This document shows positions 34,041 through 42,414 of a DNA stretch of 43,876 bases, piece by piece. The DNA lies in contig NZ_MUYM01000002.1 of NCBI RefSeq assembly GCF_002150765.1, forward strand, positions 1-43,876. The letters are read 5' to 3'. The notes below the pieces were generated by a model that worked only from the letters and a program-made list of their open reading frames with translations, ran no database searches and was not told the origin of the DNA. The position numbers and the translations under genes were made by a program. This DNA comes from Lentzea kentuckyensis (lineage in GTDB: Bacteria; Actinomycetota; Actinomycetes; Mycobacteriales; Pseudonocardiaceae). Positions within the stretch are counted from its first letter, which is position 1. The number at the start of each line of letters is the position of its first letter.

Positions 34041-35306
34041 ATGACTCAGCACTGGTCAGCCCCCAGCGCACCCGGTCCAGTCCACTCGACGGTGCCGGTG
34101 CCCGGCTCGAAGTCGATCACGAACCGCGTTCTGGTCCTCGCGGCGCTGGCCGACGGACCCTCCACGGTGCACGCACCGTTGCGCAGCCGCGACACGGTGC
34201 TGATGGCCGCCGCGCTGTCGTCTCTCGGTGTCGGCGTCGCCGATCGGGAGGACGGCGGCTGGGACGTGACCCCCGGTGCGTTGCGCGGGCCGGCCGACAT
34301 CGACTGCGGTCTCGCGGGCACGGTCATGCGGTTCCTGCCGCCCGCCGCCGCGCTGGCCGACGGCGAGATCAGGTTCGACGGCGACCCGCACGCCCGCACG
34401 CGGCCGATGGCGACCGTGCTGGACGCGTTGCGTTCGCTGGGCGCGGACGTGGAGGGCGACTCGCTGCCGTTCACGTTGCGCGGCACGGGATCGCTGGCCG
34501 GCGGTGAGGTGACGATCGACGCCTCGGGCTCGTCGCAGTTCGTCTCCGGACTGCTGCTGTCCGCCGCCCGGTACGAGAAGGGCGTGACGGTGCGGCACGA
34601 CGGCAAGCCCGTGCCTTCGTTGCCGCACATCGACATGACGGTCCAGACGCTGCGTTCGGTGGGCGTGCGGGTGGAGACCGAGGCGAACCTGTGGCACGTC
34701 GAACCCGGCCCGATCGCCGCCCGCACCTGGCACGTGGAGCCGGACCTGTCGAACGCGACGGTGTTCCTGGCGGCGGCCGCGGTGACCGGTGGCGAGGTGA
34801 CGATTCCGCACTGGCCCGCTTCGACCACCCAGCCCGGCGACTCGGTGCGCGGCATCCTGGAGCGCATGGGGTGCACGGTCGAGGTGACCGAGCGCGGCCT
34901 GACCGTGCGCGGGCCGGCCCGACTGTCCGGTTTGGACATCGACCTGCGCGACGAGAGCGAGCTGACGCCGACGGTGGCGGCGCTGGCGGCGCTGGCCGAG
35001 GGCCGGACCGTCATCCGCGGTGTCGCGCACATCCGCGGCCACGAGACCGACCGGATCGCGGCCCTGGTGAACGAGATCAACGGCTTGGGCGGCAACGCTT
35101 CCGAGACCGAGGACGGGCTGATCATCGAGCCGGCGCCGTTGCGCGGTGGCGTGTGGAAGGCCTACGCCGACCACCGGATGGCGACGGCGGGCGCGATCAT
35201 CGGGCTGGTGGTGCCGGGTGTCTCGGTCGACGACATCGGTTCGACGACGAAGACGATTCCCGACTTCCCCGGGATGTGGAACGCCATGCTCACCGGGGGC
35301 GCGTAG
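34041..35306 (+). CDS. aroA: 3-phosphoshikimate 1-carboxyvinyltransferase (EPSP synthase)
   Basis: 421 aa from ATG 34041 ([20 protein letters not shown]). It catalyses the sixth shikimate-pathway step, joining PEP to shikimate 3-phosphate. Motifs are [63 protein letters not shown] and [13 protein letters not shown]. The LAGTVMRF and HETDRI variants are those of the mycobacterial enzyme as I recall it. No ribosome site precedes the ATG, suggesting a leaderless message, though the -10 is not clear. rsgA follows after 2 bp. Confidence 0.96.
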   Translation: MTQHWSAPSAPGPVHSTVPVPGSKSITNRVLVLAALADGPSTVHAPLRSRDTVLMAAALSSLGVGVADREDGGWDVTPGALRGPADIDCGLAGTVMRFLPPAAALADGEIRFDGDPHARTRPMATVLDALRSLGADVEGDSLPFTLRGTGSLAGGEVTIDASGSSQFVSGLLLSAARYEKGVTVRHDGKPVPSLPHIDMTVQTLRSVGVRVETEANLWHVEPGPIAARTWHVEPDLSNATVFLAAAAVTGGEVTIPHWPASTTQPGDSVRGILERMGCTVEVTERGLTVRGPARLSGLDIDLRDESELTPTVAALAALAEGRTVIRGVAHIRGHETDRIAALVNEINGLGGNASETEDGLIIEPAPLRGGVWKAYADHRMATAGAIIGLVVPGVSVDDIGSTTKTIPDFPGMWNAMLTGGA

Positions 35307-35308
35307 AA

Positions 35309-36307
35309 GTGAGCAAGCAGGACTGGCGCAAGCTCGACGAGTCCGACGTGCGCGTGCGCCCCGGCAAGGGGACGCGGCCGCGCAGCAAGAGACGGCCCGA
35401 ACACGCCGACGCCGAGAGCGCGATGGTGATCGGCGTGGACCGCGGCCGCTGGACGTGCGCGTTGGAGTCCGGTGTCGTCGTCACCGCGATGCGTGCGCGC
35501 GAACTGGGCCGCACGCCCGTGGTGGTGGGCGACCAGGTCGGCATCGTCGGTGACACGTCGGGCCAGCCGGACACGCTGGCCCGCATCGTGCGCGTCGGGG
35601 AACGGACCTCGGTGCTGCGCCGGACCGCGGACGACACCGATCCGTTCGAACGCGTCGTCGTCGCGAACGCCTCCCAGCTCATCATGGTGGTGGCGCTGGC
35701 CGATCCCCCGCCGCGCACGGGTTTCATCGACCGGTGCCTGGTCGCCGCGTACGCCGGCGGCCTGGAACCGGTGCTGTGCCTGACGAAGTCGGACCTCGCG
35801 TCCGCCGACTCGTTGCTGGCCCTCTACACCGAACTCGACGTGCCGGTGATCGTCACGCGGTTCGACGAAGAACCCGCCGTCCTGCGCGCGCGGCTGGCGG
35901 ACACGGTGTCGTGCCTGATCGGCCACTCCGGCGTCGGCAAGTCCACCCTGGTCAACAAACTGGTGCCGGACGCGAACCGCGCGGTGGGCGTGGTGTCCGG
36001 CGTCGGCAAGGGCCGGCACACCTCGACCCAGGCCGTGGCGCTGCGCCTGCCCGGCGGCGGCTGGGTCGTGGACACGCCCGGCATCCGCTCGTTCGGCCTC
36101 GCGCACATCACGCCGGACGACATCGTGAAGGCGTTCCCGGACTTCGCCGAGGCTGCCGAGGAGTGCCCGCCCGGCTGCGGCCACCTGGGCGCGCCCGAGG
36201 ATCCCGGCTGCATGCTGGACGAACTGGTGCCGGACGCGCCGGGCCGGCTGACGTCGCTGCGGCGGCTGCTGGCCTCCAAGGCCGGACTGGACGACCACGC
36301 CGAATGA
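35309..36307 (+). CDS. rsgA: Ribosome small subunit-dependent GTPase A
   Basis: 332 aa from GTG 35309. It is a circularly permuted GTPase: G4 (CLTKSDLAS) precedes G1 (GHSGVGKSTLVN) and G3 (VVDTPGIRSFGL). An OB-like N-terminal domain comes first. The C-terminal zinc knuckle shows CPPGCGHLGAPEDPGC. It assists maturation of the 30S subunit. The actinobacterial form carries the basic N-terminal extension RVRPGKGTRPRSKRRPEH. It is transcribed with aroA, 2 bp between them. Confidence 0.94.
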   Translation: MSKQDWRKLDESDVRVRPGKGTRPRSKRRPEHADAESAMVIGVDRGRWTCALESGVVVTAMRARELGRTPVVVGDQVGIVGDTSGQPDTLARIVRVGERTSVLRRTADDTDPFERVVVANASQLIMVVALADPPPRTGFIDRCLVAAYAGGLEPVLCLTKSDLASADSLLALYTELDVPVIVTRFDEEPAVLRARLADTVSCLIGHSGVGKSTLVNKLVPDANRAVGVVSGVGKGRHTSTQAVALRLPGGGWVVDTPGIRSFGLAHITPDDIVKAFPDFAEAAEECPPGCGHLGAPEDPGCMLDELVPDAPGRLTSLRRLLASKAGLDDHAE

Positions 36308-36335
36308 GATTGCACCCATCAGTCACACTTCTGGC

Positions 36336-36908
36336 GTGATCAGACTTCTGGGGGCGTTCGGGCTGGTGGTGGCCCTGGCCTCGTGCACCGCGCAGCCACA
36401 AGCCACATCGCCGAGCCCGACCAGCCCAACGGCGCCGACGACCACGACGACGGTCACCACGACGTCGCCGCGCATCGACACACCGCGAAACGTCACGTCG
36501 GTCGACCCGTGCGCGCTCTTCACCGAGCAGGACCTCACGAAGTACAAGTACGGCCCGTTCTCCGTCCCGCCCGCGCCTTACCCGCAGATCCCGGGCACGT
36601 GTGCGGCCACGTTCGGCACCGGTGGCCCCGAGGACCTCGTCGTGCTCGTCGGCGTGCTGCCGCGTGCCTACGACGCGGAGAAAGCCGCAAACCCCAACGG
36701 CCACCAAGGGCTGATCGAGGGCCACAACGTGTGGTTCTCGTGCGGCGGCGACGCGGCACAGTTCGTGTGCACCGCATGGGCTGCCGTGGCACCGGAGCAC
36801 TCCCTCACGGTGTCGTTGGGGCAGAAGGACGGAAGAGAATCCCGGTTGCTGCTCAACACCCAGTCGCTGATCACCGACGTGCTCGCCCGGATGCCGAGGG
36901 CCTCATGA
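36336..36908 (+). CDS. DUF3558 lipoprotein (first of tandem pair)
   Basis: 190 aa from GTG 36336. The lipobox is LVVALASC (Cys17). A Thr/Pro/Ser linker follows (TSPSPTSPTAPTTTTTVTTT), then the DUF3558 globular part with VDPCALFTEQDL, GTCAATFG, WFSCGG and FVCTAW cysteines. It is anchored outside the membrane; function unknown. The stop overlaps the next start by 4 bp. Confidence 0.82.
   Translation: MIRLLGAFGLVVALASCTAQPQATSPSPTSPTAPTTTTTVTTTSPRIDTPRNVTSVDPCALFTEQDLTKYKYGPFSVPPAPYPQIPGTCAATFGTGGPEDLVVLVGVLPRAYDAEKAANPNGHQGLIEGHNVWFSCGGDAAQFVCTAWAAVAPEHSLTVSLGQKDGRESRLLLNTQSLITDVLARMPRAS
36444..36487 (+). repeat. 44-bp direct repeat, copy 1
   Basis: Identical to 37001-37044. It begins acgacgacggtcaccacgac and encodes the end of the Thr-rich linker and the RIDTPR segment of the lipoprotein. 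Confidence 0.9.
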
Positions 36909-37435
36909 AGCGTTTGCTGCCGCTGCTGCTCGTGCTCAGCGGCTGCGCCACTGCACCGGTCACGTCCGCACCGAGCACCGCGAGTGAGATGACGACTACA
37001 ACGACGACGGTCACCACGACGTCGCCGCGCATCGACACACCGCGCAAGCTCATCGCGGACCCGTGCCTGATGCTGACCGCCGCGGACTTCGACTCGCCGT
37101 TGACCGGCACGCCGCAGCCGTACCCGGACATGGCGCGGTCCTGCGCGTTCCGGGAGGGAACGGGCGCCGAGACGGACCTGGTCGTCGTGGTCGTGTTCGG
37201 GGACGCCTACGTGCGGCCGGAGAACTCCATGGAGATGCTCGTCGGCGACGGCCACTCGGCGGCGTCGTCCTGTGGCACCGGCTCCGGCGTCGTCGAGTGC
37301 ACCACGCTCGTGGCGGTCAACGCGACCGAGTCGTTCAAGGTGATCGCCAACCTGCGGAACGGCAACGTCGACCAGGTCGCCTCGATCGCGCAGGGCAAGG
37401 CCCAGCGCGCGTTCAAGAGGCTTGTCACAACCTGA
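36905..37435 (+). CDS. DUF3558 lipoprotein (second of tandem pair)
   Basis: 176 aa. The lipobox is LLVLSGC (Cys14). A Thr-rich linker leads into DPCLMLTAADFDSPL, RSCAFREGTG, ASSCGTG and VECTTLVAV, the same cysteine layout as the preceding protein. The globular domains are only moderately similar although the linker DNA is identical over 44 bp. The ATG overlaps the previous stop (ATGA), so the two are made together. Confidence 0.82.
   Translation: MKRLLPLLLVLSGCATAPVTSAPSTASEMTTTTTTVTTTSPRIDTPRKLIADPCLMLTAADFDSPLTGTPQPYPDMARSCAFREGTGAETDLVVVVVFGDAYVRPENSMEMLVGDGHSAASSCGTGSGVVECTTLVAVNATESFKVIANLRNGNVDQVASIAQGKAQRAFKRLVTT
37001..37044 (+). repeat. 44-bp direct repeat, copy 2
   Basis: Exact copy of 36444-36487, 557 bp further on, in the same frame and position of the paralogous gene. 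Confidence 0.9.
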
Positions 37436-37457
37436 CGCGCTGTCTCGTCCACCTGTC

Positions 37458-38192
37458 ATGAACGTGTTCGTGATCGGTGCGACGGGTGTGCTCGGACGGG
37501 AAGCGGTGCCGCTGCTGCGGGCGGCCGGACACGAGGTCGGGGTGCTGGACCGGCGGACGACCTCGATGTTCGACGCCGGGCAGCTCGCCACCGCGCTGAC
37601 CGGCTACGACGCCGTCATCAACCTCGCCACCCGCATCCCGCTCAGCGCCAGGGCCGTCCTGGCCAGCGCGTGGGCGGAGAACGACCGCATCCGCGCCGAG
37701 GGCAGTGCCGCGCTGGTCGAGGCCGCGACGAAGGCCGGTGTGGCGCGGATCGTGCAGGAGGGCATCTCGTTCGTCTACGCGGACGGCGGTGACCGGGAGC
37801 TCGACGAGAGCGCGCCGCTCAAGCCCGTCGGTCACATCGCGAGCTCGGTCACGGCGCAGCACAACGTCCTGGCGCATCCCGGCGGGACGTTCCTGCGCAT
37901 CGGGTTGTTGAGCGGCGGCGAGGCGCAGTCGCCGCCGGTGCTCATCGGCGACGGCTGGATGTCGGTCGTGCACCCCGGTGACGCGGCGGCAGCGGCCGTC
38001 GCGGTGCTGGACGCGCCTCCCGGGATCTACAACGTCGGGACGCCGGTCTTGAAGCGGGACGTGGGAATCACGCGGCTGCCGGCCTTCCTGGGCAGGTTCG
38101 TCGCGTCGTTCGAGGTGTTCTCGCGGTCGCAGCGGGTGGTGAGCACGAAGCTCATCGAGACCACCGGCTGGAAACCCCGGACTTCCTCGTGA
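37458..38192 (+). CDS. NAD(P)-dependent nucleotide-sugar-epimerase-like oxidoreductase
   Basis: 244 aa from ATG 37458. The Rossmann motif MNVFVIGATGVLGREAVPLL binds NAD(P). INLATRIPL and the Tyr-containing EGISFVYADGG follow the extended-SDR order, but the YxxxK pair is not clear, so it may be an atypical or NmrA-like member. The end (GIYNVGTPVLKRD... LIETTGWKPRTSS) matches the usual family C-terminus. Substrate unknown. It follows the DUF3558 pair after 22 bp and may share their transcript. Confidence 0.78.
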   Translation: MNVFVIGATGVLGREAVPLLRAAGHEVGVLDRRTTSMFDAGQLATALTGYDAVINLATRIPLSARAVLASAWAENDRIRAEGSAALVEAATKAGVARIVQEGISFVYADGGDRELDESAPLKPVGHIASSVTAQHNVLAHPGGTFLRIGLLSGGEAQSPPVLIGDGWMSVVHPGDAAAAAVAVLDAPPGIYNVGTPVLKRDVGITRLPAFLGRFVASFEVFSRSQRVVSTKLIETTGWKPRTSS

Positions 38193-38201
38193 ACGACCGG
38201 G

Positions 38202-38233
38202 ATCCGGCCGCGGAAACAATTCCGCGGCCGGAT
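38202..38233. terminator. Terminator between the oxidoreductase and lectin genes
   Basis: A perfect 14-bp stem (38202-38215 with 38220-38233; core tccggccgcggaa) around an acaa loop, between two converging genes. Confidence 0.82.
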
Positions 38234-38246
38234 ACCAGGAAATCAG

Positions 38247-38747
38247 TTACGAGGTGTGCCACTTCTGGTCACGGCCGTTGACGCAGTCCCACAGCGTCAC
38301 CGACGCGCCCTGCCACCAGTTCGCAGCAGGAATGGTCAGGCACTTGTTGTTGATGCGGTTGCGGAGTTCACCACCGTTCCAGTACCAGCGCTGCGCGTTC
38401 CAGTCGCCGTTGCAGTCGAACATGTTCAGCATGGCGCCGTTGTCACCGTTGCCGAACGCCACGTCCAGGCACTTCCCGCTGACGTCGCTCTTCAGGTTCC
38501 CGCCGGACCAGCTCCACCTCTGCGCGGACGAGCCGGTGCAGTCCAGCATCATCACGCCGGCGCCGTTGCCCGTGTTGCCCTGGGCGACGGTCAGACATCG
38601 GTTGTTCATGTCGGCCGGGATGAGGAATCCGACCGCCTGAGCCTGTTCCTGCGCGGGCGCGGCGGATGCCGACGTCGTGGCCACGATGGCGCTCAGCCCG
38701 AACAACCCGGCAATGGCCGCCATCACGATTCGCCTGGTTTTGCGCAT
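38247..38747 (-). CDS. Secreted ricin-type beta-trefoil lectin
   Basis: 166 aa from ATG 38747, with ggagg upstream; the open frame to 38867 has no support. A signal peptide ends near ASAAPAQE. The mature protein is one ricin B domain of three repeats, with the QxW signatures AQRWSW, AQRWYW and DQKWHT and paired cysteines (NRCLTV/LDC, GKCLDV/FDC, NKCLTI/WDC). It binds carbohydrate outside the cell. No catalytic domain is attached, so it may act as a stand-alone lectin. Confidence 0.9.
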   Translation of the reverse strand: MRKTRRIVMAAIAGLFGLSAIVATTSASAAPAQEQAQAVGFLIPADMNNRCLTVAQGNTGNGAGVMMLDCTGSSAQRWSWSGGNLKSDVSGKCLDVAFGNGDNGAMLNMFDCNGDWNAQRWYWNGGELRNRINNKCLTIPAANWWQGASVTLWDCVNGRDQKWHTS

Positions 38748-38871
38748 GATTTTCCTCCAACACGATCTGGTGGGTGACTCGTGTTCGAGGATTTCGAAGT
38801 AGCGATTTCCACGCCAGTCTGTGATCCACTCAACGGACCGGCGACCCGTTGTTTTCAGCTGGAGCAAATAG

Positions 38872-40500
38872 CTAACCCATGTGCGGGTACTTGTGATCGG
38901 TCGGCGGTACCAGGGTTTCCTTGATGGCGCGCGGACTGGTCCAGCGCTGCAGGTTGTAGATCGAGCCCGCCTTGTCGTTGGTGCCGGAACCGCGCGAGCC
39001 GCCGAACGGCTGTTGCCCGACCACGGCGCCCGTCGGCTTGTCGTTGACGTAGAAGTTGCCCGCCGCGAACCGCAGGGCTTTGTGCGCCTGTTCGACGGCC
39101 ACGCGGTCGCGCGCGAAGACGGCGCCGGTCAACGCGTACGGGGTGGAGGTGTCGATGGTCTCCATGATCTTCGGGAAGTCCGCGTCCTCGTAGACGTGCA
39201 CGGCGAGGATCGGGCCGAAGTACTCGGTGGTGAAGATGTCGTGGTGCGGGTCGGTGCCGAGCAGCACGGTCGGGTCGACGAAGTAGCCCACCGAGTCGTC
39301 ACACGAGCCGCCGGCCAGCACTTCGACCGAAGTGGACGCGGACGCCATCAGCAGTGCTTCCTCGTGCTTGGCGAACGCTCGATGGTCGATCACGGCGCCA
39401 CCGAACGCCGACAGGTCCGTGACATCGCCGTAGGACAACGACTTCGTGACGTCGAGCAGACGTTCGCGAACCCCGCCGTCCCACAACGAACGCGCGACGT
39501 ACGCGCGTGAGGCGGCACTGCACTTCTGGCCCTGGTACTCGAAAGCACCGCGGACGAGACCGGTGACGAGCGCGTTGGGGTCGGCGGAGGCGTGGGCCAG
39601 CACGAAGTCCTTGCCGCCGGTCTCGCCGACGACACGCGGGTAACCGCGGTAGTTGTCGAGGTTGCCCGCCATGGTCTGCCACAGCGCCTTGAAAGTGCGC
39701 GTGGAGCCGGTGAAGTGCAGACCGGCGAAGAACCTGTCCCGCAACGCCACCTGGCTCACCGCGTGGCCGTCGCCGGTGACGAGGTTGATCACGCCTGGCG
39801 GCAGCCCGGCCTCTTCGAGCAGCCGCATGGTGAAGTGCGCGGCCAGCTGCTGTGTCGGCGACGGCTTCCACAGCACGGTGTTGCCCATCAACGCGGGCGC
39901 CAGCGGCAGGTTGCCGGCGATGGCGGTGAAGTTGAACGGCGTGATCGCCACGACGAACCCGTCCAGCGGCCGGTGGTCCATCCGGTTCCACACGCCCTGG
40001 GACGAGACCGGCTGCTCTTCGAGGATCCGCCGGCCGAAGTGGACGTTGAACCGGAGAAAGTCGATCAGCTCGCACGCCGCGTCGATCTCGGCCTGCTGAA
40101 CGGACTTCGACTGCCCGAGGATCGTGGCGGCGTTGAGCGTGTCGCGCCACGGCCCGGCGAGCAGGTCGGCCGCCCGCAGCAGCACCGCGGCCCGTTCGTC
40201 GAAGGGCAGCTCCTGCCAGCCTGGCGCGGCGTGCTGGGCCGCGCGCATGGCGTCCGCGACGTCCGAGTTGGTGGCCTGCGCCGTCACCCCGAGCACGTGC
40301 CGGTGATCGTGTGGCTGCACCACGTCGATGCGGTCGCCGCCGCCCATGCGCTGCTGACCGCCGATGGTCATCGTCAACTCGTGGGTGGTTCCCTCGAGTT
40401 CCGCGATGCGTTGCTGGAGACTCGCGCGTTCGGCGCTACCAGGAGCGTATGTGTGCACGGGCTCGTTGACCGGTTCGGGTGCAGACGTTACGGCGTCCAT
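38872..40500 (-). CDS. pruA: L-glutamate gamma-semialdehyde dehydrogenase
   Basis: 542 aa from ATG 40500, the usual length for the actinobacterial enzyme. It oxidises glutamate semialdehyde to glutamate, the last step of proline breakdown. The catalytic Cys lies in EYQGQKCSAASRAYV and the Glu in VVGETGGKDFVLA. Other features are ITPFNFTAIAGNLPLAPALMGN, FTGSTRTFKALW and NDKPTGAVVGQQPFGGSRGSGTNDK. No proline dehydrogenase gene is present in the window. It is divergent from the VOC gene, 36 bp apart. Confidence 0.95.
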   Translation of the reverse strand: MDAVTSAPEPVNEPVHTYAPGSAERASLQQRIAELEGTTHELTMTIGGQQRMGGGDRIDVVQPHDHRHVLGVTAQATNSDVADAMRAAQHAAPGWQELPFDERAAVLLRAADLLAGPWRDTLNAATILGQSKSVQQAEIDAACELIDFLRFNVHFGRRILEEQPVSSQGVWNRMDHRPLDGFVVAITPFNFTAIAGNLPLAPALMGNTVLWKPSPTQQLAAHFTMRLLEEAGLPPGVINLVTGDGHAVSQVALRDRFFAGLHFTGSTRTFKALWQTMAGNLDNYRGYPRVVGETGGKDFVLAHASADPNALVTGLVRGAFEYQGQKCSAASRAYVARSLWDGGVRERLLDVTKSLSYGDVTDLSAFGGAVIDHRAFAKHEEALLMASASTSVEVLAGGSCDDSVGYFVDPTVLLGTDPHHDIFTTEYFGPILAVHVYEDADFPKIMETIDTSTPYALTGAVFARDRVAVEQAHKALRFAAGNFYVNDKPTGAVVGQQPFGGSRGSGTNDKAGSIYNLQRWTSPRAIKETLVPPTDHKYPHMG

Positions 40501-40523
40501 TCCCCCATCGTGGCACGCGGTAG

Positions 40524-40529
40524 TAGGGT
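40524..40529 (+). promoter_or_regulatory. -10 element of a probable leaderless transcript (VOC gene)
   Basis: TAGGGT is followed by 7 bases and then GTG 40537, with no ribosome site. Confidence 0.45.
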
Positions 40530-40536
40530 CCGTCGG

Positions 40537-40923
40537 GTGGCGCGGGTGACTGGCATCGGCGGGGTTTTCCTGCGTTCCCGAGATCCCGCGCGCCTGGCCG
40601 CCTGGTACCGCGACAATCTCGGCGTGCCGATGAGCGAAAAGGGCGCTGTCACCTTCCACTGGCTCGACACCGCGACCTCCGATCGGCCGGGCACGACGAC
40701 GATGGCGTTGTTCGCTCAGGACACGGAGTACATCGGCGAACCCCACCAGCGCACCATGCTGAACCTGCGCGTCGACGACCTGCCGTCGTTGATGGCGAAG
40801 CTGCGGGCGCGCGGGGTCGAGGTGCTGCCGGACACCGAGGACTCGGAGTTCGGGCGGTTCGGGTGGTGCGTCGATCCGGAGGGGAACCGGATCGAGCTCT
40901 GGGAGCCCGCGGAAGGCATGTGA
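40537..40923 (+). CDS. VOC (glyoxalase-like) family protein
   Basis: 128 aa from GTG 40537 (VARVTGIGGVFLRSRDPARLAAWYRDNLG). A two-module vicinal-oxygen-chelate fold is shown by the opening strand and by FGRFGWCVDPEGNRIELWEP with a metal-type Glu. The first metal ligand position is not the canonical His, so catalytic metal binding is uncertain. The stop overlaps the next gene's ATG by one base (TGATG). Confidence 0.87.
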   Translation: MARVTGIGGVFLRSRDPARLAAWYRDNLGVPMSEKGAVTFHWLDTATSDRPGTTTMALFAQDTEYIGEPHQRTMLNLRVDDLPSLMAKLRARGVEVLPDTEDSEFGRFGWCVDPEGNRIELWEPAEGM

Positions 40924-41774
40924 TGCTGGGAACTCCGGATGTCACCGGGTTGGACGAAGCCGTGCGCGTGCTGCGGGAGTGGCAGCACGACGGCTCGCCT
41001 TTCCAGCTGCATCCGGGAGATGTCGGCTGGTTCTGCCGGTTCGGTGCCGAAGCGACGGCCGCGGCCGTGCGGACCTGGCGCCGGAACGGGCGGACGCTCG
41101 CCGTCGGACTGCTGGACGGCCCGAACCTGTTGCGGTTCACGATCGCGCCGGATGCCCGCCACGACGAGGAACTCGCCCGGCAGCTGGTCGAGGACATCAC
41201 GGACCCCGAGCGCGGCGTGCTGCCCGCGGGGACGGTCTACGTCGAATCTCCCAGAGGCACGCGGTTTCAGGAGCTGATGTTCGAACGGGGATGGCAGTCC
41301 GACGAGCCGTGGACGCCGCTGCGCCTCGACCTCGCGGAGCCGGTGCCGGATCCCGGCGTGCGGATCGAGGTGATCGGGCCGGAGCGGGCGCACCTGCACG
41401 CCGCGGTGATCCGGGCGTCGTTCGAGAAGTCGACGTTCATCGACGAACGCTGGCACGCGATGGCCACCGGATCGCCGTACGCCGACGCCCGGTGCCTGGT
41501 CGCGTTCGAGGGCGACGACGCGGCCGCGGCGGTGACGGTGTGGTCAGCCGGTCCTGGCAGGCCCGGACTGCTCGAACCGATGGGAGTGCACAGGGACCAC
41601 CGCGGTCGCGGGTACGGCAAGGCGATCACCATCGCCGCCGCTCGCGCTTTGCGGGAGCTCGGCTCGTCGAGCGCACTCGTCTGCACGCCGAGCTCGAACG
41701 TGGGCGCCGTCGCGACCTACCGGGCAGCCGGTTTCACGCAGCTGCCCGAGGTCTTCGACCAGCGTCGCGACTAG
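40923..41774 (+). CDS. GNAT family N-acetyltransferase
   Basis: 283 aa. The C-terminal half (about 145-280) is a standard GNAT domain: LLEPMGVHRDHRGRGYGKAITIAAARAL holds the acetyl-CoA loop, followed by TPSSNVGAVATYRAAGF. The N-terminal half (WFCRFGAEATAAAVRTWRR) is a divergent second GNAT-like domain. Substrate unknown. It is translated with the VOC gene. Confidence 0.85.
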   Translation: MLGTPDVTGLDEAVRVLREWQHDGSPFQLHPGDVGWFCRFGAEATAAAVRTWRRNGRTLAVGLLDGPNLLRFTIAPDARHDEELARQLVEDITDPERGVLPAGTVYVESPRGTRFQELMFERGWQSDEPWTPLRLDLAEPVPDPGVRIEVIGPERAHLHAAVIRASFEKSTFIDERWHAMATGSPYADARCLVAFEGDDAAAAVTVWSAGPGRPGLLEPMGVHRDHRGRGYGKAITIAAARALRELGSSSALVCTPSSNVGAVATYRAAGFTQLPEVFDQRRD

Positions 41775-41818
41775 GGGTGCCCATCCACTCACAGGTACCC
41801 CATCAGCCCCATTTTTGT

Positions 41819-41869
41819 GCACGCGGGGAGCTTTCGTTCTCTCCGAGCGCACGAAGGGTCCCCGCGTGC
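41819..41869. terminator. Palindromic intergenic repeat and probable bidirectional terminator
   Basis: gcacgcgggga (41819-41829) pairs perfectly with tccccgcgtgc (41859-41869), and the pairing continues with mismatches through ctttcgt/acgaagg. It separates two converging genes. Confidence 0.65.
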
Positions 41870-41922
41870 CCACCGGCAACAGGGGCGGGACGGGGTGTTG
41901 TGCGGGGCCTTTGATGCGGGGG

Positions 41923-42414
41923 CTAGAGGAGTTCGAGCACGAACGCGAGTTCCTGTGCCGCGTACCAGGCCAGTTCGTGGTCCTCCGCGCTGCCCAGCGC
42001 GAACTCCGCGTCCGGATCGCCCAGGTCCGCGGCGTCCACGACGTCCGCGGCCGCGCGCACGTCCTCCTCCGCCTCGGCCGTGTCGAGGTGCACGGACGCG
42101 ACGTCCTTGAGCGTGAACGTGCCGGCGACCTTCACCACCGAGAAGTCGAGGTCCGGACGCAGCGTCACGTCGTCCATGTCGACGGCGATCACCGCGCGGC
42201 GCGGTTCGGCCTTCTCGTCGCCCGCCAGCAGCCGCAGGGACGCCCGTGCGGCGTCCAGCATCGCGGCGTACTCCAGCTCTTCGGTGTCACCGGCCGCGTA
42301 GGACTCGCGCAGCGCCGGGGTCAGCGCGAAGGCCGTGCCTCCGATCGGGGTCAGTTCGCCGCTGTCCACGAACGTGCGCAGCATCGGCACGGTGGCCGGG
42401 ATGTAGACCCTCAT
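41923..42414 (-). CDS. DUF6912 family protein
   Basis: 163 aa from ATG 42414, which shares one base with the stop of the acyltransferase gene (TGATG). It begins MRVYIPATVPMLRTFVDSGE and includes FALTPALRESYAAGDTEELEYAAMLDAARASLRLL, the DUF6912 pattern. It is acidic and alpha/beta, with no signal peptide. Function unknown; tight coupling suggests it works with, or is made alongside, the acyltransferase. Confidence 0.82.
   Translation of the reverse strand: MRVYIPATVPMLRTFVDSGELTPIGGTAFALTPALRESYAAGDTEELEYAAMLDAARASLRLLAGDEKAEPRRAVIAVDMDDVTLRPDLDFSVVKVAGTFTLKDVASVHLDTAEAEEDVRAAADVVDAADLGDPDAEFALGSAEDHELAWYAAQELAFVLELL

Noticed and set aside
33014..34507. 497-codon plus-strand open frame
   Set aside because: It crosses three minus-strand genes and the real aroA in another frame; its translation is Arg/Gly/Ala-rich filler.
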